Of a DNA stretch of 64,000 nucleotides, positions 28,535 to 39,027 are shown in pieces. The stretch covers positions 2,928,501 to 2,992,500 of the forward strand of contig NC_008027.1 of NCBI RefSeq assembly GCF_000026105.1, in the 5' to 3' direction. The notes under the pieces were generated by a model. The model made no database searches, had not been told where the DNA came from, and worked only from the letters and a program-made list of their open reading frames with translations. The DNA is from Pseudomonas entomophila L48. GTDB lineage: Bacteria > Pseudomonadota > Gammaproteobacteria > Pseudomonadales > Pseudomonadaceae. How positions within the stretch are numbered: position 1 is the first letter of the stretch; each line of letters begins with the position of its first letter. The translations under genes were made by a program, and so were the position numbers.

Positions 28535-29198
28535 CCGCCAGCCCCTTTCGCTCAGGGCCACTGAACGCCGCATGGGCTTTCAGCCATTGAAACAGCGCGA
28601 CACGGTCGAGCCCTGGCCTGTCGTGCAACAACGCCGCGATGCGCCCGGACAATGCGGCACAGGCCTGGCTCGCGCCCGCGCCATCCTGCGTACCGACAAA
28701 GGCGCCGAAGTCGGCCTGGGCGGTGCCCAGCCACGACCATTGGCCGGGCGCGCAACGCGCATCGCCCGTCACCCGTACCACACCGGGATAGCTGGCCGGA
28801 TAAACCGCCGCACCCCGGGCCGGGCTCGATGCACAGAGCAGCACGCCGGCTGCCTGGGCGGCGGCACAGGCCTGGCGCAGCACCGGGCGGTCCTGGTGCA
28901 GCCCCAGGCTCAGGTTGATCACGCTCGCGCCCTCCTCCACCAGCCACAGCAGCGCTGCGGCCACCTGCAGGGCGCTGGTGCTCCATTGTTGGGTAAAGAC
29001 CTGCGCCATCATCAAAGGGACTGCGCCGGCTTCGGCGCGAATGCGTTCGAGCACGGCGCTGCCATGGCCGAGCGCATCCGGCTGGGCCTCACCTTCCTGA
29101 AGCAGGCCGTCTTCCAGCCAGAACCGTCGTGCGGCGAACAACGACTGCCCCACCAGGCAACCGCTGTCGACCACGCCAATGCGCAGCTCACGGGGCAT
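28527..29198 (-). CDS. qhpE: QhpE-like subtilisin-type leader peptidase
   Basis: 223-residue S8-family serine protease without signal peptide or prodomain, much shorter than secreted subtilisins. A full triad is visible: Asp11 (IGVVDSG), His45 (ALGHGSAV) and Ser177 (GAGASQACAALSG). QhpE cleaves the leader from the CTQ-bearing gamma subunit QhpC in the cytoplasm, and its small size fits. The gene overlaps the ABC transporter gene by 11 nt and the flavoprotein gene by 8 nt. Confidence 0.75.
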   Translation of the reverse strand: MPRELRIGVVDSGCLVGQSLFAARRFWLEDGLLQEGEAQPDALGHGSAVLERIRAEAGAVPLMMAQVFTQQWSTSALQVAAALLWLVEEGASVINLSLGLHQDRPVLRQACAAAQAAGVLLCASSPARGAAVYPASYPGVVRVTGDARCAPGQWSWLGTAQADFGAFVGTQDGAGASQACAALSGRIAALLHDRPGLDRVALFQWLKAHAAFSGPERKGLADE

Positions 29199-30915
29199 TG
29201 TCGATGGGCTCCTTGGCAAGCAGCAGGCCGTCACGCAGTTCCAGGTGCAGGTCGGCATCGGCCAGGGTCGAGGCGCGGTGGCTGATGAGGATTCGCGTGC
29301 GGCCGGCGAACAGCTGGTCGATGGCGGCGATCACTTCGCGTTCGGTGGCCTCGTCCACCGCCGAAGTGGCCTCGTCGAGCACCAGGATCGCCGGCTGTTG
29401 CAGCAGCGCGCGGGCGATGGCGATGCGCTGTTTCTGCCCACCTGACAGTTGCTGGCCGCGTTCGCCCAGCAGCCCATCCAAACCCAGCGGCAGGCTTTCC
29501 AGCAAGCTGTCCAGGCGGGTCAGGCGCACCACGTCCAGCAGTTGTGCGCGGGTGGCCTGCGGGGTGCTGTAGGCCAGGTTGTGGGCCAGGGTGCCACGGA
29601 ACAGCACGATGTCCTGGCTGACCACGGCGATGCGCCGCCGCAGGGCTTGCAGGTCAAGCTCGCGCAGGTCTATGCCATCGAGCAGGATGCGCCCCTCCTG
29701 GGGGTCGTAGAACCGTTGCAGCAGGTCGATCAGGGTTGACTTGCCGACGCCCGAGGCGCCGCTGATGGCGATTTTGAGGCCACCCGGCAGGCGCACGTCG
29801 ACGCCCTGGAGCACGCCGCCCTGGCGCTGGTCGTGGACGAACCGCACACGTTCCAGGCGCAGCTCGCCGGGGCCATCGGCGATAGGTCGCGGCGCGGCGG
29901 TTTCCCGCACCGCCAGCGGCTCTCGCTTGAACTCCATGACCCGCCCCAGGCTGACGGCCATGCGCTGCACCGCGACATACAACCCCAGCAGGCTCTGCAC
30001 CGGCCCCACAGCCATGCCCAGGTAGGTGGAGAACGCGATCAGGGCACCCAGCTGCCAGGTGCCCTGGATCACCCACCAACCACCGATCAGAAAGGCGCAG
30101 GCACGGCACCAGGACGTCAGCGTGCCGGGTATCGCCTGGGTCAGGAACTCGGTGAGCTGCACCTTGAGCAGCTGGCTCATGTAGCCCTGCCCCAGGCCCT
30201 CCAGGCGCTCGGCCTCACGCGGTTGCTGGCCGGACGCCTGGATGAACTTCATCGCCGGCAGGGTCTCGACCAGGAACGACGAGACATCCGCCGAGCGCTC
30301 GCGCAGGCTGCGCACTTCCCGTTCGACCTTGCGCCGCATCCAGCGCAGCCACAACACCTCCAGCGGGATCAACAAGGCCAGCAGCAACGAGAGCTGCCAG
30401 GACAGCATCAGCATCAGGGCGACCGCGCCCACCAGCCCGATCAGCGCCGACACCGCCGAGAACAGCGAGTCCACGGCGAAACGCTGGATCTCGGCGACAT
30501 CGCCATCCAGCCGCGACAGGATGTCGCCGGTGCGACGTTGGCCGTAGAAGGTCGGCGACAGTTGCTGCAGGTGCCGGTACAGGTCGTCACGCAGGGCGAA
30601 CAGGATGCGCCCGGACAGCCGGGTGTGCAGGTAGCGGTTGAGACCTGACAGCAGCGTGCCGAACAGGCCGGCGGCGATCATGATCGCCGCCATGTGCCAG
30701 AGCATCTGGTAGTCGCGGGCCAGCAGCCCTTCATCGATCAGGGTCTTGACCAGCCAGGGCTGCACCAGCGCCAGCAACGTTGCCGTGAAAGACAACGCCA
30801 GCAGCACGCCGATGGCCCGCCGTTGCGGCCGTACGAAGCCGTACAGCCAGGCCAGCGCCTGGCGCATCAGCGCAGGGTCGCTCGACTCGATCAGCCGCGA
30901 GAACAATCCTCCCAT
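29188..30915 (-). CDS. qhpF: QhpF-like ABC exporter (fused permease-ATPase)
   Basis: 575-residue half-transporter. A six-helix membrane domain (residues about 25-310) precedes an ATPase domain with Walker A GASGVGKSTLIDLL near 375, signature LSGGQKQRIAIARALL near 475 and Walker B ILVLDEATSAVDEAT near 500. By context it would export or aid maturation of the modified amine dehydrogenase small subunit, as reported for QhpF. It starts 3 nt after the regulator stop. A generic multidrug exporter is the alternative if the operon assignment is wrong. Confidence 0.75.
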   Translation of the reverse strand: MGGLFSRLIESSDPALMRQALAWLYGFVRPQRRAIGVLLALSFTATLLALVQPWLVKTLIDEGLLARDYQMLWHMAAIMIAAGLFGTLLSGLNRYLHTRLSGRILFALRDDLYRHLQQLSPTFYGQRRTGDILSRLDGDVAEIQRFAVDSLFSAVSALIGLVGAVALMLMLSWQLSLLLALLIPLEVLWLRWMRRKVEREVRSLRERSADVSSFLVETLPAMKFIQASGQQPREAERLEGLGQGYMSQLLKVQLTEFLTQAIPGTLTSWCRACAFLIGGWWVIQGTWQLGALIAFSTYLGMAVGPVQSLLGLYVAVQRMAVSLGRVMEFKREPLAVRETAAPRPIADGPGELRLERVRFVHDQRQGGVLQGVDVRLPGGLKIAISGASGVGKSTLIDLLQRFYDPQEGRILLDGIDLRELDLQALRRRIAVVSQDIVLFRGTLAHNLAYSTPQATRAQLLDVVRLTRLDSLLESLPLGLDGLLGERGQQLSGGQKQRIAIARALLQQPAILVLDEATSAVDEATEREVIAAIDQLFAGRTRILISHRASTLADADLHLELRDGLLLAKEPIDNAP

Positions 30916-30918
30916 CGC

Positions 30919-32832
<1,914 letters not shown>

Positions 32833-32968
32833 TGCGTGCTCCAGTTGTGCCCGGGTCAGGCCGGGCAACGGGCATCGGTTTTTTCGGCAGTGTGCGTCAG
32901 AAATGTTCGGGCGTCATCAGGTGCATGTCGCAAGAGTCGCGTTGGCCATGCGATCGGGCGCCGCCCGC

Positions 32969-33058
32969 GCGGCGCATCGCGGATAAATCCGCTCCTACAT
33001 CGGTGCATGGCAGGCCCGAAACAAACCTGTAGGAGCGGATTCATCCGCGATGCGCCGC
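32969..33058. repeat. REP pair, GTAGGAGCGGATTCATCC type
   Basis: 31-bp arms, GCGGCGCATCGCGG... (32969-32999) and its near-exact reverse complement (33028-33058). It is the same class as the pair at 21758-21840. Confidence 0.87.
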
Positions 33059-33114
33059 GTAGACGGCGCTCGGTCTCACAGGCGCAAGAAAACTATCCAC
33101 GGACACTAGCCCCA

Positions 33115-33132
33115 TTCCCCAATGCTGGGTCT
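33115..33132 (+). promoter_or_regulatory. Candidate upstream activating site of the curlin operon
   Basis: TTCCCC-AATGCT-GGGTCT has the left half and spacing of the TTCCCC-N6-GGGGAA sites upstream of the response-regulator operon at 61219-61280. Its right half is degenerate (three of six bases). It lies about 90 bp upstream of the sigma-54 promoter, a normal enhancer distance. Confidence 0.42.
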
Positions 33133-33220
33133 ACCCGCCCACCTGCACTACCAGCCACGAACATTCAACAGACCACTGAAACCCTTGTCCCAGAGCCTCT
33201 GATAAAGCCTGCCAAAAACC

Positions 33221-33235
33221 TGGCACAACTGTTGC
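33221..33235 (+). promoter_or_regulatory. Sigma-54 (RpoN) promoter of the curlin operon
   Basis: TGGCAC-AACTG-TTGC matches the -24/-12 consensus TGGCAC-N5-TTGC at every defined position, with the GG and GC dinucleotides correctly spaced. The first gene starts 55 bp downstream. Confidence 0.78.
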
Positions 33236-33290
33236 CGATCCCTCCCCAGACGCCCCATCCCCTGGGCCCGTTCGCAGGAGGAAGCGAGTC

Positions 33291-34637
33291 ATGCACCGAC
33301 CCAAACCCCATCCGCTGGCCGTGGCGATCTTCGCCGGCCTGCTCCAGCTCCCGGCCCAGGCTGCGCTGTACGCGGTCGACAGCGGGCCCTACACCCTACC
33401 CAACGGCAAGTTCCCGGCCTGGTTCCAGGACAGCCATGGCCGCACCCTCGACCTGTGCCTGACCAAGGCCGTGAGCTCGCGGGTGGCCGGTGCCCCCGGC
33501 GCGCCGTCGTACATGTGCACGCTGCTGCCCACCCCCGGGGTGTTCGACGACACCCAGCCCATCGTCTTCCCCAGCAACTTCCCCGACGAAGCGTTCTGGT
33601 TCACCGCCGACGCCGCGCTCGTCGAAGCCGCCCGCGGCATCGACCTGGGCTACGTCTCGGCCATCGAGGCGGCGTTCAGCGCCGAAGAGCCGGTGGATGG
33701 CGACCAGGTCAGCTTCGCCCGGGTGCGCATCCGCGTCGATGTGCCGGTGGCCGGCACCTACGTGATCACCCACCCCTATGGCGTGGAGGTGTTCGACGTA
33801 CAGACCCCGGGGCGCCGGGCGATCAACATGACCCGAGATATCGGCATCGGCTCGCCGGGCGACCATACCGGCGCACTCAAAGGCGATATCGGGCCGTTCC
33901 TGCGCAGCGTCAACGGCCCCTATACCGAAACCAACCCCACTAACGGCGCGAGCGAGCGCTTCGTCGGCGACCCGAACCTGTCGGAGCCGGTCACCGGCAG
34001 CCCGTTCAACACCAACTTCGTGCGCATCGAGGGCCCCAATGGCCTGGACCTGCGCACCGAACTGTTCGCGGTGTCCGGCAAGCTGTCCACGGTCACCCGC
34101 CCCACCCCGCTGATCCCGCAGCGCAGCACCTATTCGCGGCACACCGAGAACGGCGACCTGCGCGCCCAGCAGGACGTGTTCGTGATGGCGCCCCCGGCGC
34201 CGGCCACGGTGACGCTGTCCAGCCAGAACCCGGCGCTGCCCCTGGCTGAAGCCAACGGCACCGGCGCCTGGTACGCACAGTCGGTGCTCAACCCGACCCT
34301 GCCGCTGACCCTGCAGGTGACCGCCGACAACAGCCTGGCCATCGCCAGCAGCACGCCGACCACGGCGCCAATGCCGCTGACCGACCTGGTGGTGATCAGC
34401 CGCGCCGAGTACAGCCTGGCCAGCGGCCAGCTGACCCTGGTGGCCAGCAGCAGCGACGAGACCAGCCCGCCCGCGCTCACCGCCCGCACCGGCAACGGCA
34501 CCCTGATCGGCAGCCTGAGCGGCAACGGCGCGGTGAAAACACTGACCACCGGGCTGTCGCCCATTCCGCCGGCCAAGGTGCAGGTCACCAGCGCCAACGG
34601 CGGCAGCGACAGCGAAGACGTGGTGCTGGTGCCATGA
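33291..34637 (+). CDS. Secreted protein of unknown function, first of a tandem paralogous pair
   Basis: 448-residue protein with a signal peptide (AVAIFAGLLQLPAQA) and no other membrane segment. The mature N-terminal domain (about 27-270) is shared with the next gene. Common segments include GPYT...P.W..D, CTLLP.PGV.DD, ITHPYGVE, GRRAIN.TRDIGIG and EPVTGSPFNTNFVRI. The C-terminal 170 residues are Ser/Thr/Ala-rich beta-type sequence. A strong GGAGGAAG site precedes the ATG. As first gene of the curlin operon it may be a fibre-associated or surface protein. No enzymatic motif was recognised. Confidence 0.8.
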   Translation: MHRPKPHPLAVAIFAGLLQLPAQAALYAVDSGPYTLPNGKFPAWFQDSHGRTLDLCLTKAVSSRVAGAPGAPSYMCTLLPTPGVFDDTQPIVFPSNFPDEAFWFTADAALVEAARGIDLGYVSAIEAAFSAEEPVDGDQVSFARVRIRVDVPVAGTYVITHPYGVEVFDVQTPGRRAINMTRDIGIGSPGDHTGALKGDIGPFLRSVNGPYTETNPTNGASERFVGDPNLSEPVTGSPFNTNFVRIEGPNGLDLRTELFAVSGKLSTVTRPTPLIPQRSTYSRHTENGDLRAQQDVFVMAPPAPATVTLSSQNPALPLAEANGTGAWYAQSVLNPTLPLTLQVTADNSLAIASSTPTTAPMPLTDLVVISRAEYSLASGQLTLVASSSDETSPPALTARTGNGTLIGSLSGNGAVKTLTTGLSPIPPAKVQVTSANGGSDSEDVVLVP

Positions 34638-36898
34638 ACAGATTCCTGGGAGGCAGCATGAACATCTGGTCACGCCGGGCGCTGTGCGCCGCCGGTTTCA
34701 CCCTCTCCGTGAGCAGCGCCGCCTGGGCCGCGCTGACCGAGGTCGACCCGGGCCCCTACACCTTCGCCACCGGGGGCTACCCCATGTGGTACAAGGACGC
34801 CACCAACCTGTCGCTGGAGCTGTGCCAGTCGCGCGCCACCAGCACCCGTGCCCCGGGTGCGCCCGGGGCGCCGGCCTATCTGTGCACCCTGCTGCCCGAG
34901 CCCGGCGTCTATGACGATGCCCTGCCGCTGGTGTTCCCCGACAACTGGCCGCCGGAGATGTTCTGGTTCCTCGCCGAGACCGAGATCCCGGCGGTGGGCA
35001 ACAGCGGCTATGAGCTGGAGGTCTATGTCGCCGGACTGGAAGCGGCCTTCGCCGCCGAAAACCCGGTCGACGGCGACCAGCAGAGCTTCGCCCGCATTCG
35101 CATCCGCGCCTCGATACCGCAAGCCGGCACCTACACCATCACCCACCCCTACGGCGTGGAGACCGTCACCGTCGCCGCCAACCAGGTGGGCCGCCGCGCC
35201 ATCAACATCACCCGCGACATCGGCATCGGCGCCCCCGGCAACTTCAGCGGCGCGCTGAACGGCAACCTCGGCCCATTCCTGCGCGGGGTCGGCGGCCCTT
35301 ATACCGCGGTCAACCCCGACACCGGCGCCACCGAGACCTTCATCGGCGACCCGAACATCACCGAAGCGGTGACCGGCAGCCCGAACAACACCAACTTCGT
35401 GCGCATCCAGGGGCCGGCCGGGACGATCCAGACCAATGTCTTCACGGTCTCCGGCAAAGTCCTCGACGCCCGCCTGCAGACCCCGGTGCAACTCGAACGC
35501 GCCACCTACCAACGCAATGGCGCCGGTACCCGCGTCGAGGTGTTCGCCAAGGCCCCGAACAACGCCAGCCTGTGCCTGCGCAATGGCCTGGCACTGGTCG
35601 GCTCGCCGCCCTCTCCGTGCCAGTTCAGCCTGCTCGCCGACAACAACGGGTTGTTCTTCAGCCAACAGCTGAGCCAGGCGGTACCGCCGTCGGTGGTGGT
35701 GGTCACCGCCAGCGACCCCACCGGCACCACACGCCCGACGGCACTGTCGAGCAAACTCAGCGATGCAGTGCGGGTCACCAACGCACGCTACGACTGGGCC
35801 ACCAAACGGTTACTGATCGAAGCCCGTTCCAGCGACGAAGTGCTGGTGCCCGACCTGCTGGTACAGGGCTTCGGCCGCATGTCCAAGTCTGGTGTGCAGC
35901 AGAGCCTGACGGTCAACGACCTGGCCCAGCCGCCGGCCAGCATCACCGTCAAGTCCGCCCACGGCGGCATGGACGTGGAACCTGTGGTGGTGGTTGGCAA
36001 CGCCCCGGTGCAAGCCGCCAACCAGCCACCCGTGGCCCAGGCCGACAGCGGCGCCACCAGTGTCGGGGTGCCCATCACCCTCAACCTGCTGGCCAACGAC
36101 AGTGATCCCGATGGCAATGTGCCGCTGAGCATCAGCGACCTCACCCAGCCCGGTACCGGCCTGGGTGGCGTGGTGCTGAACGGCACCACCGCGGTGACCT
36201 ACACCCCACCAGCCGGAGCCACCACGCCGCTGGTAGCCACCTTCAGCTACCGTGCCATGGACGCCAAGGGCCTGAAGTCGACCCCGGCGACGGTGACCGT
36301 CAACGTGGCGCCCAACCAGCCGCCGACCGCGGTGGCCGACAGCGCCGCCACCCTCGGCGTGCCACTGACCATCAACGCCCTGGCCAACGACACCGACCCG
36401 GAAGGCAACCTGCCGCTGGCCATCGCCAGCGTCACCCAGCCGACCCCGGCCGGTCGCGGCACCGTCAGTACCGACGGCAGCGTGATCACCTACACGCCAC
36501 CGGCCACGGTCACCGCGGCATTCACCACCAGCTTCAGCTACGTCGCCCGGGATGCCCTCGGTGCGTTGTCCAGCCCCGGCACGGTCACCGTGCAGGTGTC
36601 GCCACGGCCCGCCCAGGAGACCTTCGCGGTCACCGCGGCCACGGTCACGGCGCGCTCGAACAACCGCTACAACTGGGACATCAGCGGCACTTCGTCGGTG
36701 ACCACAGGCAACACCATCACGGTGCGGGTGACCACCACCACCGGCGTGCAAACCCTGGGCACCACCACCGTGCCGGTGACCGGCCGCTGGCGCCTGGCGG
36801 TGAGCAACAGCACCACGGCGATTCCGACCGCCAACCCGACGGCGACGGTGACCAGCAGCCAGGGCACCACGCGCACCGTCAACGTGACCGTGCAATAG
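34634..36898 (+). CDS. Secreted paralogue with added Ig-like repeats
   Basis: 754-residue protein. An N-terminal signal (GFTLSVSSAAWA) precedes the same domain as the upstream gene (PGPYTFATGGYPMWYKD through TGSPNNTNFVRIQGP). It then carries two tandem Ig/cadherin-like repeats marked by NLLANDSDPDGN near 490 and NALANDTDPEGN near 578, each opening NQPP. A Thr-rich C-terminal domain of about 95 residues follows. Such repeats are typical of surface adhesins. The ATG overlaps the previous stop (ATGA). An alternative start, MNIWSRRALC at 34658, gives a tighter signal peptide. Confidence 0.8.
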   Translation: MNRFLGGSMNIWSRRALCAAGFTLSVSSAAWAALTEVDPGPYTFATGGYPMWYKDATNLSLELCQSRATSTRAPGAPGAPAYLCTLLPEPGVYDDALPLVFPDNWPPEMFWFLAETEIPAVGNSGYELEVYVAGLEAAFAAENPVDGDQQSFARIRIRASIPQAGTYTITHPYGVETVTVAANQVGRRAINITRDIGIGAPGNFSGALNGNLGPFLRGVGGPYTAVNPDTGATETFIGDPNITEAVTGSPNNTNFVRIQGPAGTIQTNVFTVSGKVLDARLQTPVQLERATYQRNGAGTRVEVFAKAPNNASLCLRNGLALVGSPPSPCQFSLLADNNGLFFSQQLSQAVPPSVVVVTASDPTGTTRPTALSSKLSDAVRVTNARYDWATKRLLIEARSSDEVLVPDLLVQGFGRMSKSGVQQSLTVNDLAQPPASITVKSAHGGMDVEPVVVVGNAPVQAANQPPVAQADSGATSVGVPITLNLLANDSDPDGNVPLSISDLTQPGTGLGGVVLNGTTAVTYTPPAGATTPLVATFSYRAMDAKGLKSTPATVTVNVAPNQPPTAVADSAATLGVPLTINALANDTDPEGNLPLAIASVTQPTPAGRGTVSTDGSVITYTPPATVTAAFTTSFSYVARDALGALSSPGTVTVQVSPRPAQETFAVTAATVTARSNNRYNWDISGTSSVTTGNTITVRVTTTTGVQTLGTTTVPVTGRWRLAVSNSTTAIPTANPTATVTSSQGTTRTVNVTVQ

Positions 36899-36913
36899 GC
36901 CAGGGAGAACGCC

Positions 36914-37384
36914 ATGCCACGCCTGCCCACCCTGTTGCTGTGCCTGGCCCTCATCGGCCAGGCACACGCCGACGACCTGATGGACAACGCCGACCTCGCA
37001 GCCGGCAACGACCTCGGCGAGCCGCTGCTGGTGCGCCTGCTGCCGGTGGGCAGTGGCCAGGCGGCAGTGATCGAACAACAGGGCAACGGCAACCGCGCGG
37101 CCCTCGACCAGAACGGCCAGGCCCTGCTGGGCCGCATCGTCCAGGCCGGGGGCGCGCAGGAAGCCTACATCCTGCAGGAAGGCAGCGACCTGATGGCCAC
37201 GATCAGCCAGCAGGGCTACGGCAACAGCGCGACGATCCGCCAGAGCGGCAGCGGCAACAGCGCCGCCATCGAGCAGATCGGCAACCAGAACAGCGCCACC
37301 ATCGACCAGCGCGGCACGGGGCTGAACAGCAGCGTGACCCAGGCCGGCAATGGCCAGCACATCCACATCACCCAATACCGTTAG
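36914..37384 (+). CDS. CsgB-like minor curlin (amyloid nucleator candidate)
   Basis: 156-residue protein with a signal peptide (LPTLLLCLALIGQAHA). It has about five imperfect curlin repeats of the pattern N-x-A-x-I-x-Q-x-G-x-G, for example NSATIRQSGSGNSAAIEQIG and NSATIDQRGTGLNSSVTQAG. Short length, few repeats and a position before the long curlin parallel csgB before csgA in enteric bacteria. Nucleator function is inferred. Its last repeat ends HIHITQYR. Confidence 0.85.
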   Translation: MPRLPTLLLCLALIGQAHADDLMDNADLAAGNDLGEPLLVRLLPVGSGQAAVIEQQGNGNRAALDQNGQALLGRIVQAGGAQEAYILQEGSDLMATISQQGYGNSATIRQSGSGNSAAIEQIGNQNSATIDQRGTGLNSSVTQAGNGQHIHITQYR

Positions 37385-37403
37385 CAGACCTGGAGGCACC
37401 ACC

Positions 37404-38849
37404 ATGAACAAGCTCGCCCCCCTGAGCGCCGCCATTGTCCTGGCCCTGGCCGGCCAGGCCATGGCCGCCGACAGCAGCTCGACCCAGAACCAGCAGGGCA
37501 ACAAGAACATCGCCGAAGTGAAACAGACCCTGGCGCCGTTCGCCTCGGCCACCCAGGACCAGACCGGCCACGACCACAACCACATGGCCGTGCAGGACAG
37601 CAGCACCAGCCACATCCAGCAAGGCGCCAGCGGCGCGTTCAACGCCGGCTACGCCGAGCAGTTGTTCGAAAACGGCAGCCAGATCACCCAGCAGGCCGGC
37701 GGCACCCTCAACGACGCCTTCGCCAGCCAGTCGGTGGGCGAGAACAACCAGGCCCTGCAGGTGCAGGACGGCACGGGCAATCATTCGATCATCTGGCAGG
37801 ACACCCAGCTGGGCAGCCAGGCCACCACCTTGCAGTCGGGCCAGCGCAACGACGCCACCGTCGAGCAGTTGTTCGGCGGCAGCAACAACAAGAGCCTGGT
37901 CATGCAGGCCGGCAGCGACAACCAGGCGGCCGCCGAGCACCTGACCCACAACAACGGCGATATCGCCATCTACCAGGACGGCAAGCAGAACTGGGCCTAC
38001 GGCGACCAGCGCGACGGCCTGGGCGGCACCATCGGCATCAGCCAGTACGGCACCGGGCACTCGGTGGAGGTATGGCAGGACAACCAGGCCGCCAGCCAGG
38101 CCAACGTCTACCAGACCGGGCAGCTCAACGAGGGTTACATCGACCAGAGTTTCGGCCAGGGCAACAGTGCCAGCCTGAGCCAGAATGGGCGGGCCAACGC
38201 CAGCTGGTCGGACCAGTTCGAGAGCAACCAGTCGGTGACCAGCATCAGCCAGACTGGCAACAACAACCTGCACTTCACCTACCAGACCGGCGACAACCAC
38301 AGCCTGAGCATCGATACCACAGGCAACGGCAACAAGATCATGGCCAGCAACTGGAAGGGCGATAAGTCTGGCGGGCAGTTCGGCGACAGCCAACGGGCGG
38401 TGGTCAACCAGGCGGGCAATGGCAACAGTGTCAACTTCGAGCAGAAAGGCAGCAGCCAACTGGCCCGCTTGAACCAGAACGGCAACCGCAACCAGATGGA
38501 GACCAAACAGGCCGACAGCAACAACGAGCTGTACTTCGAGCAGAACGGCAGCGACAACCTGCTGATCGCCGACCAGCGGGGCAGCGGGAACTATGCCGAG
38601 GGCGTGGCAGCCGGCAATGGCGGCACCGTGACCCTGGATCAATCGGGCAGTGGCAACCAGAGCTTCACCTACCAGCTCTATGGCAGTGGCAACCAGGCGA
38701 CCGTGAAGCAGGCCGACGGGGTCAATGTCGCCTATGTGACCCAGGGCGGTAATGGCAACCAGGCGTTTGTCGACCAGAGCGGGGCCAGTCAGACAGCGAC
38801 CATTACCCAGTTCGGCAATACCAACATGGCGACTGTTACGCAGCAGTGA
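37404..38849 (+). CDS. CsgA-like major curlin, unusually long
   Basis: 481-residue protein with a signal peptide (LSAAIVLALAGQAMA), about three times the length of enteric CsgA. Nearly all of the mature chain consists of degenerate curlin-type repeats with Q-x-G-x-x-N spacing, e.g. QAGNGNSVNFEQKGSS, NQNGNRNQMETKQAD and QFGNTNMATVTQQ at the end. There is only one lysine/arginine every 25-30 residues and no cysteine in the repeat region. It should form the fibre exported by the CsgG pore. The start at 37404 follows CTGGAGG. Confidence 0.88.
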   Translation: MNKLAPLSAAIVLALAGQAMAADSSSTQNQQGNKNIAEVKQTLAPFASATQDQTGHDHNHMAVQDSSTSHIQQGASGAFNAGYAEQLFENGSQITQQAGGTLNDAFASQSVGENNQALQVQDGTGNHSIIWQDTQLGSQATTLQSGQRNDATVEQLFGGSNNKSLVMQAGSDNQAAAEHLTHNNGDIAIYQDGKQNWAYGDQRDGLGGTIGISQYGTGHSVEVWQDNQAASQANVYQTGQLNEGYIDQSFGQGNSASLSQNGRANASWSDQFESNQSVTSISQTGNNNLHFTYQTGDNHSLSIDTTGNGNKIMASNWKGDKSGGQFGDSQRAVVNQAGNGNSVNFEQKGSSQLARLNQNGNRNQMETKQADSNNELYFEQNGSDNLLIADQRGSGNYAEGVAAGNGGTVTLDQSGSGNQSFTYQLYGSGNQATVKQADGVNVAYVTQGGNGNQAFVDQSGASQTATITQFGNTNMATVTQQ

Positions 38850-38864
38850 TCTTCTCCCCCTTGG

Positions 38865-38903
38865 ACCGCAGTGCCCGGGTTTCCTGGTGCTGCGGTTCTT
38901 TCT
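38865..38903 (+). terminator. Probable terminator of the curlin operon
   Basis: ACCGCAG (38865-38871) pairs with CTGCGGT (38890-38896), extendable with mismatches, and is followed by the T-rich TCTTTCTTC. It lies just after the major curlin stop. Confidence 0.6.
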
Positions 38904-38952
38904 TCACAGGGTTCGTCGGGCGCGTTGCAGCGGTCTTGGGATCGAGCGCCGC

Positions 38953-38976
38953 TCGCGGATGAATCCGCTCCTACAG
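38953..38976. repeat. Single REP half-element
   Basis: CGCGGATGAATCCGCTCCTACAGG-type sequence, one arm only, matching the REP class at 21758 and 32969. It lies between the curlin operon and alkB. Confidence 0.7.
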
Positions 38977-39027
38977 GTTTTCAACCACCCGCTATACAAT
39001 CGCCCAACCCAGCCAATCCTCCAGACC

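Larger units (their letters stand above)
32833..33290. other. 458-bp divergent intergenic region (REP pair, candidate enhancer, sigma-54 promoter)
   Basis: No gene was seen. Going right it holds a REP pair (32969-33058), a TTCCCC-N6-GGG enhancer-like site (33115-33132) and a sigma-54 promoter (33221-33235) directed at the curlin operon. No clear promoter for the minus-strand activator gene could be picked out. Confidence 0.7.

Noticed and set aside
33396..34673. 425-codon minus-strand frame opposite the first secreted protein
   Set aside because: Antisense shadow; low-complexity His/Ala/Gly/Val composition and no ribosome site, while the plus strand has a signal peptide and a paralogue.
35810..37642. 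610-codon minus-strand frame crossing two plus-strand genes
   Set aside because: It spans the end of the Ig-repeat gene, the whole minor curlin and part of the major curlin; repeat-driven antisense frame without recognisable protein features.
36914..38849. Repetitive stretch considered as a CRISPR array or DNA satellite
   Set aside because: The repetition is at protein level (curlin repeats) with variable DNA sequence and spacing; no constant direct repeat with unique spacers.
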